In this document: positions 9,125 through 17,634 of the stretch, piece by piece
Numbering within the stretch: the stretch's first letter is position 1
Layout of the letters: the number at the start of each line of letters is the position of its first letter
IMG/VR virus record: IMGVR_UViG_3300035698_002308
Location: 1 to 25,734 of that record
Reading direction: 5' to 3' (one strand)
Length of the DNA stretch: 25,734 nucleotides
Source of the DNA: a virus
Program-made: the position numbers and the translations under genes
The notes under the pieces: model-generated
Seen by the model: the letters and a program-made list of their open reading frames with translations, nothing else
Database searches by the model: none
Told to the model about the DNA's origin: nothing

Positions 9125-9802
9125 ATGTTTATTATTGGAATAGATTTTAGTAAGAATTCCCCAGGTGTGATGTTATCAGAATTAGATGAAGATCTTGATA
9201 TTATAAATATTCAATATAGAGGATTTTCAAGTGTTAAAAAAACAGCAAAAAAAGATGAAGATATTATATTTTATCATAAAAAACAATTTAATGATGATAT
9301 TGAAAAAGCTATATGGATGAAAGAACACATTCTCGAATTTATACATTCACACATACAAATTAATGATGATATATATTGTGCGTTTGAAGGTTATGCATTT
9401 GCGGCACATGGTAAAGTTTTTGATATTGCAGAATCAACCATGTGTACAAAATTAGGAATATATGACATCCCAATACCATTAAGAATATATGATCCAAATT
9501 CAATTAAAAAATTTGCTATTAAAGGAAATGCTGGAAAAGTTGAAATGGGTGATGCATACATTAAAATAGAAGATAAAACAAAACCAGATTTAAGTCATTT
9601 GACACCATATAAATCACCATCAGAAGATTTAGTTGATGCTTATTTTTGTATGAGACTTTTACAGATGGAAATGAAATTAAGAAAAGGTATTTTACAATTA
9701 AGAAATTTAGATGTTAAAACTATTGAAATATTTAATAGAGTTACTAAAGCATACCCAGAAAATATTTTAGTGAGACCTTTCATAATAAAAAGTAAGGAAT
9801 AA
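9125..9802 (+). CDS. RuvC-like Holliday junction resolvase
   Basis: Seen: 225 aa beginning IGIDFSKNSPG, the first beta strand of an RNase H-fold nuclease with catalytic D7; FEGYAF supplies the second acid (E88); ...KGNAGKVEM near 133-141 resembles the RuvC-type segment before the last helix; SEDLVDAYF gives D168 and D171. Known: this four-acid layout is that of RuvC/poxvirus-type junction resolvases, which cut four-way DNA junctions as dimers. Role here inferred: resolving recombination intermediates before packaging. T4 itself uses the unrelated endonuclease VII (gp49) for this, so this phage seems to have a substitute, though gp49 could lie outside the window. GGAG precedes the ATG; the next gene starts 1 base after the stop. 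Confidence 0.8.
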   Translation: MFIIGIDFSKNSPGVMLSELDEDLDIINIQYRGFSSVKKTAKKDEDIIFYHKKQFNDDIEKAIWMKEHILEFIHSHIQINDDIYCAFEGYAFAAHGKVFDIAESTMCTKLGIYDIPIPLRIYDPNSIKKFAIKGNAGKVEMGDAYIKIEDKTKPDLSHLTPYKSPSEDLVDAYFCMRLLQMEMKLRKGILQLRNLDVKTIEIFNRVTKAYPENILVRPFIIKSKE

Positions 9803-9803
9803 T

Positions 9804-10862
9804 ATGTGTGAATTAGATAATATATTTGATGATAATAATGAAGAAAAAACAGTATTAATAATCGATGGACATAATATTGCTTATAGATGTTTGTATGCAA
9901 CTATTTTTCATAACCCTGATGATGGTGAAAATTTTTATTTATGGAGACATGCTGTATTAAATAATATTTTTAGTGTTGTTACAAAATATAATCCCAATAC
10001 ATTAGTATTAGCATTTGATGAAAAAGGAAGTTGGAGATATGATTTTTATAAACAATATAAAGCACACCGTAAAGGTGCAAGAGAAAAAAATAAAAATCAA
10101 ATAGATTGGAATAGATTCTTTACTGTATTTGAAGAATTTATTAGTGATATTAAAGAAACATTTAAAAACATATATGTCATAAAATTACCAAGAACTGAAG
10201 GTGATGATATTATAGGTGTATGTGTGAATGAAATATTTAAAACTGACAATATAATTATAGTTTCTAATGATGGTGATATGCATCAATTACTTGCTCATCC
10301 AAATGTTAAACAACATGACCCTAAAACATTAAATATAATAGAATGTCTTAATCCTGAAACTGAATTAGAATTGAAAATTCTTCAGGGTGATGATTCAGAT
10401 AATATTAAAGGTGTTAGATATGGTGTTGGGCCAGTAACTGCTGCTAAAATATTTAATGTTGGTATTGATGAGTATGTTCGTACATTAAAAATAAAAGTCA
10501 ATAGAAGAATGAAATCAAGTGAGTGGATGACTCATGAAGATAAATTTATATATTGTCAATCAATAGATGATGAAGGTAAAATAGTTAAAGATGATAGAAT
10601 ACCATTAACACAAGATGAAATTGATTATTTTATTACTAAAGAAAAACAAATGATTCATGATAATTATATTAGAAATACAACATTGATAAATCTTAATTTT
10701 ATACCAGATGAAATAAAAATTGAAATAAAAAATATGATTGAGAATTATAATATTGAAAAATTGAATCCTAAAGATATTATTGGGTTCTTTAAAAGAAATA
10801 AAATGTTAAAACACTTAACTGATTGGAATAATGTATCAGAATATTTTAAGGCATTGAGTTAA
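9804..10862 (+). CDS. rnh: 5'-3' exonuclease / RNase H (FEN family)
   Basis: Removes RNA primers and flaps from Okazaki fragments. Seen: 352 aa (T4 RNase H is 305). Metal-site acids in family order: IIDGHNIAYR with D21, LAFDEKGSWR, arginine-rich helical-arch segment QYKAHRKGAREK, RTEGDDIIG (two Asp), SNDGDMHQL (DxD), and the helix-hairpin-helix DNA-binding segment LQGDDSDNIKG...GVGPVTAAKI. All key acids are present. The gene starts right after the resolvase stop with AAGGA overlapping that stop, and ends 3 bases before gene 4. The C-terminal ~100 residues are less conserved and could hold a clamp or ssDNA-binding-protein contact. Confidence 0.9.
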   Translation: MCELDNIFDDNNEEKTVLIIDGHNIAYRCLYATIFHNPDDGENFYLWRHAVLNNIFSVVTKYNPNTLVLAFDEKGSWRYDFYKQYKAHRKGAREKNKNQIDWNRFFTVFEEFISDIKETFKNIYVIKLPRTEGDDIIGVCVNEIFKTDNIIIVSNDGDMHQLLAHPNVKQHDPKTLNIIECLNPETELELKILQGDDSDNIKGVRYGVGPVTAAKIFNVGIDEYVRTLKIKVNRRMKSSEWMTHEDKFIYCQSIDDEGKIVKDDRIPLTQDEIDYFITKEKQMIHDNYIRNTTLINLNFIPDEIKIEIKNMIENYNIEKLNPKDIIGFFKRNKMLKHLTDWNNVSEYFKALS

Positions 10863-10865
10863 AAT

Positions 10866-11330
10866 ATGAAAAAAGTAGAATATGATCAAGGGTATTATAT
10901 ACCAACAAATAAATCAAAATATGTTGGAAAAGGTAATCCATTTTATCGCTCGTCGTTTGAAAAAAAAATGTTCCACTGGTGCGATCATCGCAAGGCTGTG
11001 CTTGAATGGAGTTCTGAATCAATAGCAATCCCTTATTTATTTGAAGTTGATAAAAGAGTACATAGATATTATCCAGATGTTATTGCTAAAATTAAAACAA
11101 ATCAAGGTATTAAAAAATATATAATAGAAATTAAACCATATAGACAAACAAAACCACCAGACAAACCAAAAAATAAAAATAAAAAACGTCAAGAAAGATA
11201 TGTGTATGAAACAATCAGATGGATTAAAAATAAAAATAAATGGGATGCTACTGCACAATATTGTATAAAATATGGATATGAATTTGAAATAATAACAGAA
11301 AAACAATTATGGAAGGGAGTAATAAATTAA
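10866..11330 (+). CDS. 4: Head completion protein (T4 gp4/gp50 type)
   Basis: Structural accessory needed to finish DNA-filled heads before tail joining. Seen: 154 aa with the family blocks: FYRSSFEKKMFHWCD near 26-40, VLEWSSESIAIPY near 45-57, HRYYPDVI near 66-73 and IIEIKPYRQTKPP near 84-96, then a Lys-rich stretch and a C-terminal IITEKQL. The PD...(E/V)IK arrangement is that of a restriction-endonuclease-like fold, and a nuclease role is suspected in the family. It is the only virion-assembly gene I recognise here, embedded among replication genes; T4 places gene 4 near other head genes. No clear ribosome site; the ATG is 3 bases after the preceding stop, so translation may be coupled. 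Confidence 0.88.
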   Translation: MKKVEYDQGYYIPTNKSKYVGKGNPFYRSSFEKKMFHWCDHRKAVLEWSSESIAIPYLFEVDKRVHRYYPDVIAKIKTNQGIKKYIIEIKPYRQTKPPDKPKNKNKKRQERYVYETIRWIKNKNKWDATAQYCIKYGYEFEIITEKQLWKGVIN

Positions 11331-11333
11331 AAC

Positions 11334-14300
11334 ATGAATGAAAACTTTTTTAAAACAACAATTGCATATAATAATTGGAAAAATAAATATCAATATAAAA
11401 ATGAAACACCATTAGGGACATTTCAACGTATTGCAAAAGTATTATCATCTAATGAAAAGAATCCTGAAGAATGGTATGATATATTTTTAAATACATTAAT
11501 TAAATTTGATAGTGAAGGTAACCCTATTGGCATTAAATGTAGTCCAGGTGGAAGAATAACTTCAAATATTGGAACTGATTATAAAAATGCAACACTTATG
11601 AACTGTTTTATTAATGGTCCAGTTCAAAATGCTGAAATAAGATATGTAAGAAAAAATGAATATTTTGAAAATAAAATTAAAATTAAAACTAAAGATACAC
11701 CAGATGATCTCATAAACATTTTCTTGACAATACTGGAACAAGCAAAAACTTTAGCAAGTGAAGGTGGTTATGGATTAAACTTCGATTTTATACGTCCCAG
11801 AGGCTCTATAATCAAAGGTACAGGTATTAGACATCCTGGAGTAGTCTCTTATATGGAAGTATGGAATAAGGTAGCTGAATGCATCGTTAAAGGTGATAAT
11901 GATGGATACCTTGATGCATTAAAAGATCACACAACTAAAGAGGAACGTGAAACATTCTTTGGTTTCGTTGACAAAGAGACACGTAAAGGTGCGATGATGG
12001 GATGTCTTTCTATTGATCACCCTGATGTTGAAGAATTCGTACGTGCAAAACAAGAATCTGGCAAATTAACAAAATTTAATATGAGTGTTGCTGTTACTGA
12101 TGAATTTATGAAATGTTATCAAGAAGATAAAATGTGGGATTTAATATGGAAAGATAAAGTTGTCAAAAGAGTAAAAGCTAAAGATCTATATAATCTTATT
12201 ATGAAATCAACATACCATCGTGCAGAACCAGGTATTCTTTTTGTTGATAATATGGATAAGAATAACCCAATTTCATATCTTGGTAAATGTAATGCAACTA
12301 ATCCATCGTTACATAAAGATACTATGGTTTTAACAAATAAAGGTGTATTTCCAATCGAACATATATCTGGTAGAATCAATATTAAAGTTTTAAATTTTAA
12401 AAAAGAATGGAAAGCATGTAAAATTTTTAAAACTGGAAATAAAAAACAACTATATAAAATTACATTAAGTGATAATAGTGCTATATATTGCACACCTGAG
12501 CACAAATGGCCGATTTTAAAAAATAGAAGATGTAAAGATAATTATGAAGAAAGATATATTGATTATTCATCTTTTGATAAAATTAGAACAGATAGTTTAA
12601 AACCAAAATCAAAATTATATTTCCCTAAAATAGACAACCCTTTTATTAATAATGATTGTAAATTTAATAGAGATGATGGATTTATTTTGGGGTGGAATAT
12701 GGGTGATGGATGGAAAACTTGGCACAAAACTAATAATGTATATCAATATGGATTTATTACTAATAATAATGAAAATTATATTGGTGATAAAATAGATAAT
12801 TATATTAACAATATAACAAAATCAAAATCAACATTTAGACCGAGTAATAGAAATGCAAAATCAAAAGAATTGATAACTACAGATGTGAATGTTAGAAATT
12901 TATTTGAAAAGTTTAATTATATATCTAAATCTGATGGTATACCGTCATCAGTATGGGAAGGTAATGATGCATTTGTTAAAGGTTTTATAGATGGTATATT
13001 TAGTTCTGATGGTAGTATTGGGGTCAAGGAAAAGAAAATAACATTTACATCATCTAAAGAAAAATTTATATATGATGTACAAAAATTATTATCATTTTAT
13101 GGTATAGATTCTAAAGTTAGAAAATCAATAACAAATGATGTTTCATTTCCAAATGGAAAAATATATAATAAACAATATGAGCGTTATGATTTGGTTATAA
13201 GAAGACGTAGTATAAAAAGATTTCAATCATTATTTATATTAACTCATATTGAAAAAAATAAAAATTTAAAAACAATATCATCATTTAAATACAAATATGA
13301 AAACATTCATTATAAAACTGTAAAATTTGTTGAACTTAGTAATGTATATGAAGATGTTTATGACATAACTGTATTCGATGATACACACACATTCATGTGT
13401 GTAAATGGAGTAATGACAGGTAATTGCGGTGAGATACCCGGAAATCCTGTAATGTCAACAGTATGTCTTCTTGGTTCTATTAATTTAACTCAATATGTTG
13501 ATATTTGTGATAGTGTTCCTTGTTTTAATTGGAGATTATATATGGATGATATTATAACATTCACAAGAATGCTTGATAATGTGTGTGACCTTACAGAACT
13601 CCCTCTGCCATCATATGCATGGGCTGTAAAAAATCTCAGGCAGTTTGGTATGGGTGTGAATGGATTAGGTTCTACATTAATTATGTTAGGTATTAAATAT
13701 AATTCTCCTGAAGGAGTTGAATTTGCACGAAGAATAAAAGAATTGAAAGAGAATTTTACTATGCAAACATCATCTTCACTTGCAGACGAAAAAGGCCAAT
13801 TTCCTTTATTTGATTATGATGAATTATCTAAAACTGAATATTACAAATCAGAAAGATTAAATAATACAGTTAAAAATCAAATCAAAACTCATGGATTGCG
13901 TAATGCCAAAACAACAACAAATCCACCATTAGGAAATTCATCTGTTATATGTGATAATGTGAGTAATGGTATCGAACCTGTGTTTGATTTAGAATCTACT
14001 CGTAAAGTTGTTTGTCAATTTCCTGAAGGTATGAATTCTGATAATGTAAAAGAAATTCTTAAAGAAAAAAAGAAAAAAGATTTTACGTATTGGGAAGGAA
14101 AATATGAAGATAAAAAATATTATTATGAACCACACAATAGAGGTTTATGTGAGATGTATACTCTTCGTGATTATGGTTATCAGTGGATTCTTGATAATTT
14201 TCCTGAAAAGAAAAAAGCAGACTTTTTAGTTACTACAAGCCACTTGGATATCCAAGATCATCTTAATATCCAAGAAGTAGTTCAATTTTATTGCAACCAA

Positions 14301-15002
14301 TCAGTGTCAAAAACAATTAATCTTCCAAATAAATATTCATTTGAAAAGTTTAAAGAATTGTATGTTGATGCATGGAAAAGAGGTTTGATTGGTGTTACTA
14401 CTTACCGTACTGGATCGATGGAAGCTGTAATGGAAAAACTTGAAACTGCTGAAGAAAAAAATGAAATCATAAAAAAGGGCGTTAAATTACCAGAAACATT
14501 TATAAATGGTGTAACAAAAACAATCAAACGTGAGAATATGAAATTTTATATTCATTTTAGTTATCTTCCTAAAGATATTGAAAATAAATATCCTATTGCG
14601 ATGTGGATTAATACTAATTCTAAAAATGATGTTAGAGCAGCTAATAAAGCTTGTAAGAGTCTTGGTAAATTGACTGTTGATTGTGGTATACCATTAAAGA
14701 TTGTTGAAGATACCTGGGATAAATGTTTAGGTGATAGTGCATCTAATAGACTTGCACGAATGGTTAGTTTATGTTTAAGACATAATATCCCACGTCAAGA
14801 TATTCTTGTTGCATTACGTGAAATTGAAGGTGATAATGTAAGTACATTATTAACTGCCGTTAGAAAATTTATTGGTGAAACTATAGATGATAACACACAC
14901 ATTGTAGGTATGAAATGCCCAGAATGCCAAAGTGATAGTATTGTCATGCAATCTGGTTGTTTTGTATGTAATGATTGTGGTTATTCTGGATGTGGTGCTT
15001 AA
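11334..15002 (+). CDS. nrdJ: Class II (B12-dependent) ribonucleotide reductase with intein
   Basis: Reduces ribonucleotides to deoxyribonucleotides. 1222 aa as translated; excising the intein (residues 325-697) leaves 849 aa, a normal NrdJ length. Extein evidence: GRITSNIG and MNCF near the N-terminus (first redox Cys), ASEGGYGLNFDFIRPRG, KGAMMGCLSIDHPD, the active-site NPCGE formed only after splicing (N323, P324, then C698, G699, E700), VCLLGSINL with the second redox Cys, a TSCPD-type C-terminal domain, and a terminal zinc-ribbon tail (CPEC ... CFVCNDCGYSGCG) typical of adenosylcobalamin-dependent enzymes. No radical-generating subunit gene is next to it, in keeping with class II. ATG at 11334, 3 bases after gene 4. 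T4 itself uses class I NrdA/NrdB, so this is a different solution. Confidence 0.93.
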   Translation: MNENFFKTTIAYNNWKNKYQYKNETPLGTFQRIAKVLSSNEKNPEEWYDIFLNTLIKFDSEGNPIGIKCSPGGRITSNIGTDYKNATLMNCFINGPVQNAEIRYVRKNEYFENKIKIKTKDTPDDLINIFLTILEQAKTLASEGGYGLNFDFIRPRGSIIKGTGIRHPGVVSYMEVWNKVAECIVKGDNDGYLDALKDHTTKEERETFFGFVDKETRKGAMMGCLSIDHPDVEEFVRAKQESGKLTKFNMSVAVTDEFMKCYQEDKMWDLIWKDKVVKRVKAKDLYNLIMKSTYHRAEPGILFVDNMDKNNPISYLGKCNATNPSLHKDTMVLTNKGVFPIEHISGRINIKVLNFKKEWKACKIFKTGNKKQLYKITLSDNSAIYCTPEHKWPILKNRRCKDNYEERYIDYSSFDKIRTDSLKPKSKLYFPKIDNPFINNDCKFNRDDGFILGWNMGDGWKTWHKTNNVYQYGFITNNNENYIGDKIDNYINNITKSKSTFRPSNRNAKSKELITTDVNVRNLFEKFNYISKSDGIPSSVWEGNDAFVKGFIDGIFSSDGSIGVKEKKITFTSSKEKFIYDVQKLLSFYGIDSKVRKSITNDVSFPNGKIYNKQYERYDLVIRRRSIKRFQSLFILTHIEKNKNLKTISSFKYKYENIHYKTVKFVELSNVYEDVYDITVFDDTHTFMCVNGVMTGNCGEIPGNPVMSTVCLLGSINLTQYVDICDSVPCFNWRLYMDDIITFTRMLDNVCDLTELPLPSYAWAVKNLRQFGMGVNGLGSTLIMLGIKYNSPEGVEFARRIKELKENFTMQTSSSLADEKGQFPLFDYDELSKTEYYKSERLNNTVKNQIKTHGLRNAKTTTNPPLGNSSVICDNVSNGIEPVFDLESTRKVVCQFPEGMNSDNVKEILKEKKKKDFTYWEGKYEDKKYYYEPHNRGLCEMYTLRDYGYQWILDNFPEKKKADFLVTTSHLDIQDHLNIQEVVQFYCNQSVSKTINLPNKYSFEKFKELYVDAWKRGLIGVTTYRTGSMEAVMEKLETAEEKNEIIKKGVKLPETFINGVTKTIKRENMKFYIHFSYLPKDIENKYPIAMWINTNSKNDVRAANKACKSLGKLTVDCGIPLKIVEDTWDKCLGDSASNRLARMVSLCLRHNIPRQDILVALREIEGDNVSTLLTAVRKFIGETIDDNTHIVGMKCPECQSDSIVMQSGCFVCNDCGYSGCGA
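12306..13424 (+). mobile_element. Intein with LAGLIDADG homing endonuclease in nrdJ
   Basis: 373-residue in-frame insertion. Block A SLHKDTMVLTNKG begins with Ser1; block B IYCTPEHKW carries T63 and H66 (intein numbering); two dodecapeptide motifs, GFILGWNMGDGW and FVKGFIDGIFSSDGSIG, each keep an acidic residue and mark a DOD homing endonuclease that should be active; block F VYDITVFDDTHTFMCVNG; the end is VMTGN followed by extein Cys+1. The usual penultimate His is Gly here, and residue 1 is Ser, not the commoner Cys. Cys+1 is the catalytic thiyl-radical cysteine of the reductase, so splicing is needed to make a working active site. The intein is more AT-rich in codon use than the flanking extein, as typical of mobile elements. 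Listed separately from the host CDS, which spans it. Confidence 0.93.
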
Positions 15003-15031
15003 TTTTAAATTATAAAGAGGAGAGATGTAAA

Positions 15032-15505
15032 ATGATTAAATTTATTAAAACAAAAGATGAAACAAATGAATTTGATTTAACTGATGTAATTATTCAATCA
15101 AAAGAAAGTGATTTAACTGTTGAAGAATTATGTGCTATGTTTAAATCATTTTTACAGGCATGTACTTATTCAATAGATTCAAATGAAGAAATTGAAATAG
15201 TAGAACAAATTGATGTTACTAATACAAAAGAACTTGTTTTAGATTTAACTGATGCACAATTTAATACTATTGCCACAATAGCACATGACAATGATATGAC
15301 ATTAAATGAAATGGTAAATCATATGTTAGTAGAAGAAGTTGAAACAAACGAATATTTAAATGGGATGTGTGATGATGAAGATGCAATAAGTGAATTTAAT
15401 GATGTTGTTGAAAAATTAGAAAAACAAGATGAAGATGAGATCAATCGTGAATTTACTAATGCTTCTGAAGGTGTTGAACAAATGGATTTATTTGATGATA
15501 AATAA
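15032..15505 (+). CDS. Hypothetical acidic protein, 157 aa
   Basis: Not recognised. Start at ATG 15032, preceded by AGAGGAGAG about 8-16 bases upstream; an earlier in-frame start at 14975 would lie inside nrdJ. Strongly acidic (dense Asp/Glu, especially the last 60 residues). A segment near residues 65-95 (LDLTDAQFNTIATIAHDNDMTLNEMVNHML) has the strand-helix-turn-helix pattern of ribbon-helix-helix or CopG-like proteins, a weak inference. It is located between nrdJ and thyX, so likely co-expressed with nucleotide-metabolism genes. Confidence 0.75.
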   Translation: MIKFIKTKDETNEFDLTDVIIQSKESDLTVEELCAMFKSFLQACTYSIDSNEEIEIVEQIDVTNTKELVLDLTDAQFNTIATIAHDNDMTLNEMVNHMLVEEVETNEYLNGMCDDEDAISEFNDVVEKLEKQDEDEINREFTNASEGVEQMDLFDDK

Positions 15506-15560
15506 TCTCGATATGGTAAAGTGAAATTAGAAAATTTTATTACATCAAAAATGAGGAATA

Positions 15561-16415
15561 ATGAAAATATTAAAAAATGAAGGAAAGTTTGAAGTTTTAT
15601 CCAAAACAGATGATGTTATATTTCAAATTGCAAACGCAGCAAGAATATGTTATAAGTCATTTGATAAACAATCACCAGAAAATGATTTGAAGCTTGTAAA
15701 AAATTTATTAAATCGTAACCACTTTGCTATGATAGAGTTTGGAGACATGACGGTAAAGTTTACACAGATATCACGTGGTGTGACTCACGAGCTTGTTAGA
15801 CATCGTTTGTGTAGTTATGCACAAGAAAGTACTCGTTATGTGAATGAAAGTGATTTACATGTTGTAGTTCCACCACATAAGGATGAAACAATGCATTTTG
15901 ATGTTAGAAATTGTGATGGTGATGTTATATATGGTGGTGCCATGAATGAACATTTTGAAAATGTTGAAAAAATGTACAAAACATTATTAAAAGCTGGATA
16001 TAAACCAGAAGATGCAAGGCAAGTACTGCCAATTGCAACTGAAGCACCAATTTGTATTAAAGCCAATTTACGTCAATGGCGTCAGATTTTTAAAATGAGA
16101 TGTGATAAATTCGCTCATTGGGAAATTAGAAAAGTAATGCTTGATTTACTTAAGTATTGTCAAGCTAATATTCCATTAATATTTGATGATTATCATTTCT
16201 TTATGACAGATGATGGTAAAGAATATGCAAGACCAGTAATGCCAGAGAATGTATTGATGGATGAAATCAAACATTATCTTTTATCTAATTTAGATGTTAA
16301 TACAGCAATGGAAAAAGTTAGTAAAGGTCAAGAAGATACTGGATTAAATGAAATTAATAATTTAATAAATTTTATTAGAGACATTGAATCTAAATTTAAA
16401 AAGGTTGGTTTATAA
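15561..16415 (+). CDS. thyX: Flavin-dependent thymidylate synthase ThyX
   Basis: Makes dTMP from dUMP using methylenetetrahydrofolate, FAD and NADPH. Seen: 284 aa with the ThyX signature RHRxxSxxxxSxRY at residues 80-93 (RHRLCSYAQESTRY), SPEND-type N-terminal segment near 38-42, and a later NLRQWRQIFKMRCD near 168-181 that contains the usual conserved Arg and Gln residues of the nucleotide/flavin site. Start ATG 15561 after GAGGAATA. Its stop overlaps the start of the broken dUTPase gene by one base (TAATG), a layout that once coupled thymidylate synthesis to dUMP supply. Confidence 0.96.
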   Translation: MKILKNEGKFEVLSKTDDVIFQIANAARICYKSFDKQSPENDLKLVKNLLNRNHFAMIEFGDMTVKFTQISRGVTHELVRHRLCSYAQESTRYVNESDLHVVVPPHKDETMHFDVRNCDGDVIYGGAMNEHFENVEKMYKTLLKAGYKPEDARQVLPIATEAPICIKANLRQWRQIFKMRCDKFAHWEIRKVMLDLLKYCQANIPLIFDDYHFFMTDDGKEYARPVMPENVLMDEIKHYLLSNLDVNTAMEKVSKGQEDTGLNEINNLINFIRDIESKFKKVGL

Positions 16416-16782
16416 TGAAAATTAAGTTTAAAAAATTACACAAAGATGCTGTACTCCCTGTTTATGGCACAGAACATTCAGCAGGTATGGATTTAGTAGC
16501 AATCACTGATCCAGTTATAGAGGTGAAGTACAAGCAAGATTTAATTTTAATCAATTTAATCTTGATAAATTGCAACGTTTTTTAATTAATATTGATGGTG
16601 CTGATTATTATCAACGTGAAACTATCACTAAAAATTTTATAAGAGAATTATCAATGTATGAAAAGGGTGATAAAATCTTACAAATGGTTATAATGCCTTA
16701 TCCAAAAATTGAACCTGAATGGGCAGATGAATTATCAGACACCCCAAGAGGTTCTGGTGGTTTTGGTAGTACTGGAAAATAA
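16415..16782 (+). pseudogene. dut: dUTPase broken by internal deletion and frameshift
   Basis: Two pieces of one trimeric dUTPase lie in different frames. The N-terminal piece (ATG 16415, stop 16583-16585) gives MKIKFKKLHK... and YGTEHSAGMDL (motif 1), up to ITDP. From about 16510 the +1-shifted frame reads SYRGE (end of motif 3), then GDKILQMVIMPYP (motif 4) and DTPRGSGGFGSTGK (motif 5) to the stop at 16780-16782. Missing: motif 2 and the start of motif 3 with its catalytic Asp, about 55-60 codons by comparison with E. coli Dut. After the junction the N-terminal frame runs into a 20-residue junk tail. No catalytically complete product is possible. A TTG at 16570 could start a 70-aa C-terminal fragment, but no ribosome site supports it. 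An assembly error is the alternative explanation. Confidence 0.88.
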
Positions 16783-16785
16783 CAA

Positions 16786-16824
16786 TTTTTAAGGTACTGT
16801 ATAAATTTTATAGTACCTTAAAAA
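16786..16824 (+). terminator. Perfect 13-bp hairpin before the clamp operon
   Basis: TTTTTAAGGTACT (16786-16798) is exactly complementary to AGTACCTTAAAAA (16812-16824), with a 13-base loop. It begins 3 bases after the dUTPase remnant stop and precedes the promoter at 16850. Only GTTT follows, so the U-tract is weak; it probably ends the upstream nucleotide operon, with some leakage. Confidence 0.6.
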
Positions 16825-16849
16825 GTTTACAAAATAATAAAAATAACTA

Positions 16850-16877
16850 TTGACTTTTAAATAGAATTTATTATATT
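16850..16877 (+). promoter_or_regulatory. Sigma70-type promoter for the clamp operon
   Basis: TTGACT (16850-16855), 16-base spacer, TATATT (16872-16877). It is preceded by an extended block AAAATAACTATTGAC (16840-16854) that recurs identically at 25198 and with one change at 25600. The leader to the clamp start at 16909 is about 25 bases and contains AAGGAG (16893-16898). Confidence 0.75.
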
Positions 16878-16908
16878 TAATATAAATTGAATAAGGAGTT
16901 TATCTAAA

Positions 16909-17631
16909 ATGAAATCGATTTCCTATAAACAAGAACTTTTTGACTTAATCAGTCAATTAACATCATTCAATGATAAAATTGTCATTGAATATGATGAAGA
17001 AACAAAAATGGTTAAAATTAAAAGACAAGATGAAAATAAAACATCAGCTTATATTTTAACTGCACCTCATGAATTTTTTTCTATTGATGAAAAAATTGGT
17101 TTTTATAAATTTACAGAATTTTATAAATTTTTAAAAACATTGCATAATCCAACAATAAAAATTCATCAAAATAAATTAATGTTATCAAGTAATGAAAGTA
17201 ATTTTACTTATATATTAATTGACGCATCAAGAATGAAAACTGGACCAAATGATTTTGTTATGGATAATCCTGATTTCGAATTTGAATTAAATTCAGAATC
17301 ATTAAAGGAAATTGTCAATATGAGCACATTATTAAAAAATTCTAAACATTCAGAGATTACATGTTTAAATGATAAAATCAATGTTAGAACAATTGGCATA
17401 TCAGAAGATGATAATTCATTTGAAATAAATTTTGATGCAAATATTACAAATAAAGAATATATAAAAGAACCTTTACAATTTAAAATGTTTTCTGATTTTT
17501 TTAATAAATTACCAGCAAATCAAGATTATAAAGTTTCTATAAAATCACCAGGTCATTTAATATTTAAAATGATAAGTGATGATATTCAATTAAAATTATA
17601 TACAGCATTTATTAGAAAAAGAGGAAAATAA
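16909..17631 (+). CDS. 45: Sliding clamp (T4 gp45 type)
   Basis: Ring-shaped processivity factor for the polymerase, also a late-transcription co-activator in T4. Seen: 240 aa (T4 gp45 is 228), with no enzymatic motif, a two-fold repeated strand/helix pattern (helices near 5-18 and 123-135) and alternating hydrophobic strands, and a hydrophobic C-terminal strand (IQLKLYTAFI). Direct sequence identity to gp45 is weak by eye. The main support is position: it heads an operon with the clamp loader subunits in the T4 order 45-44-62. ATG 16909 follows AAGGAG and its own promoter. Confidence 0.82.
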   Translation: MKSISYKQELFDLISQLTSFNDKIVIEYDEETKMVKIKRQDENKTSAYILTAPHEFFSIDEKIGFYKFTEFYKFLKTLHNPTIKIHQNKLMLSSNESNFTYILIDASRMKTGPNDFVMDNPDFEFELNSESLKEIVNMSTLLKNSKHSEITCLNDKINVRTIGISEDDNSFEINFDANITNKEYIKEPLQFKMFSDFFNKLPANQDYKVSIKSPGHLIFKMISDDIQLKLYTAFIRKRGK

Positions 17632-17634
17632 CAT

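Noticed and set aside
11037-11306. Membrane-protein-like minus-strand ORF over gene 4
   Set aside because: Its hydrophobic look is the antisense of the Lys-rich gp4 coding region.
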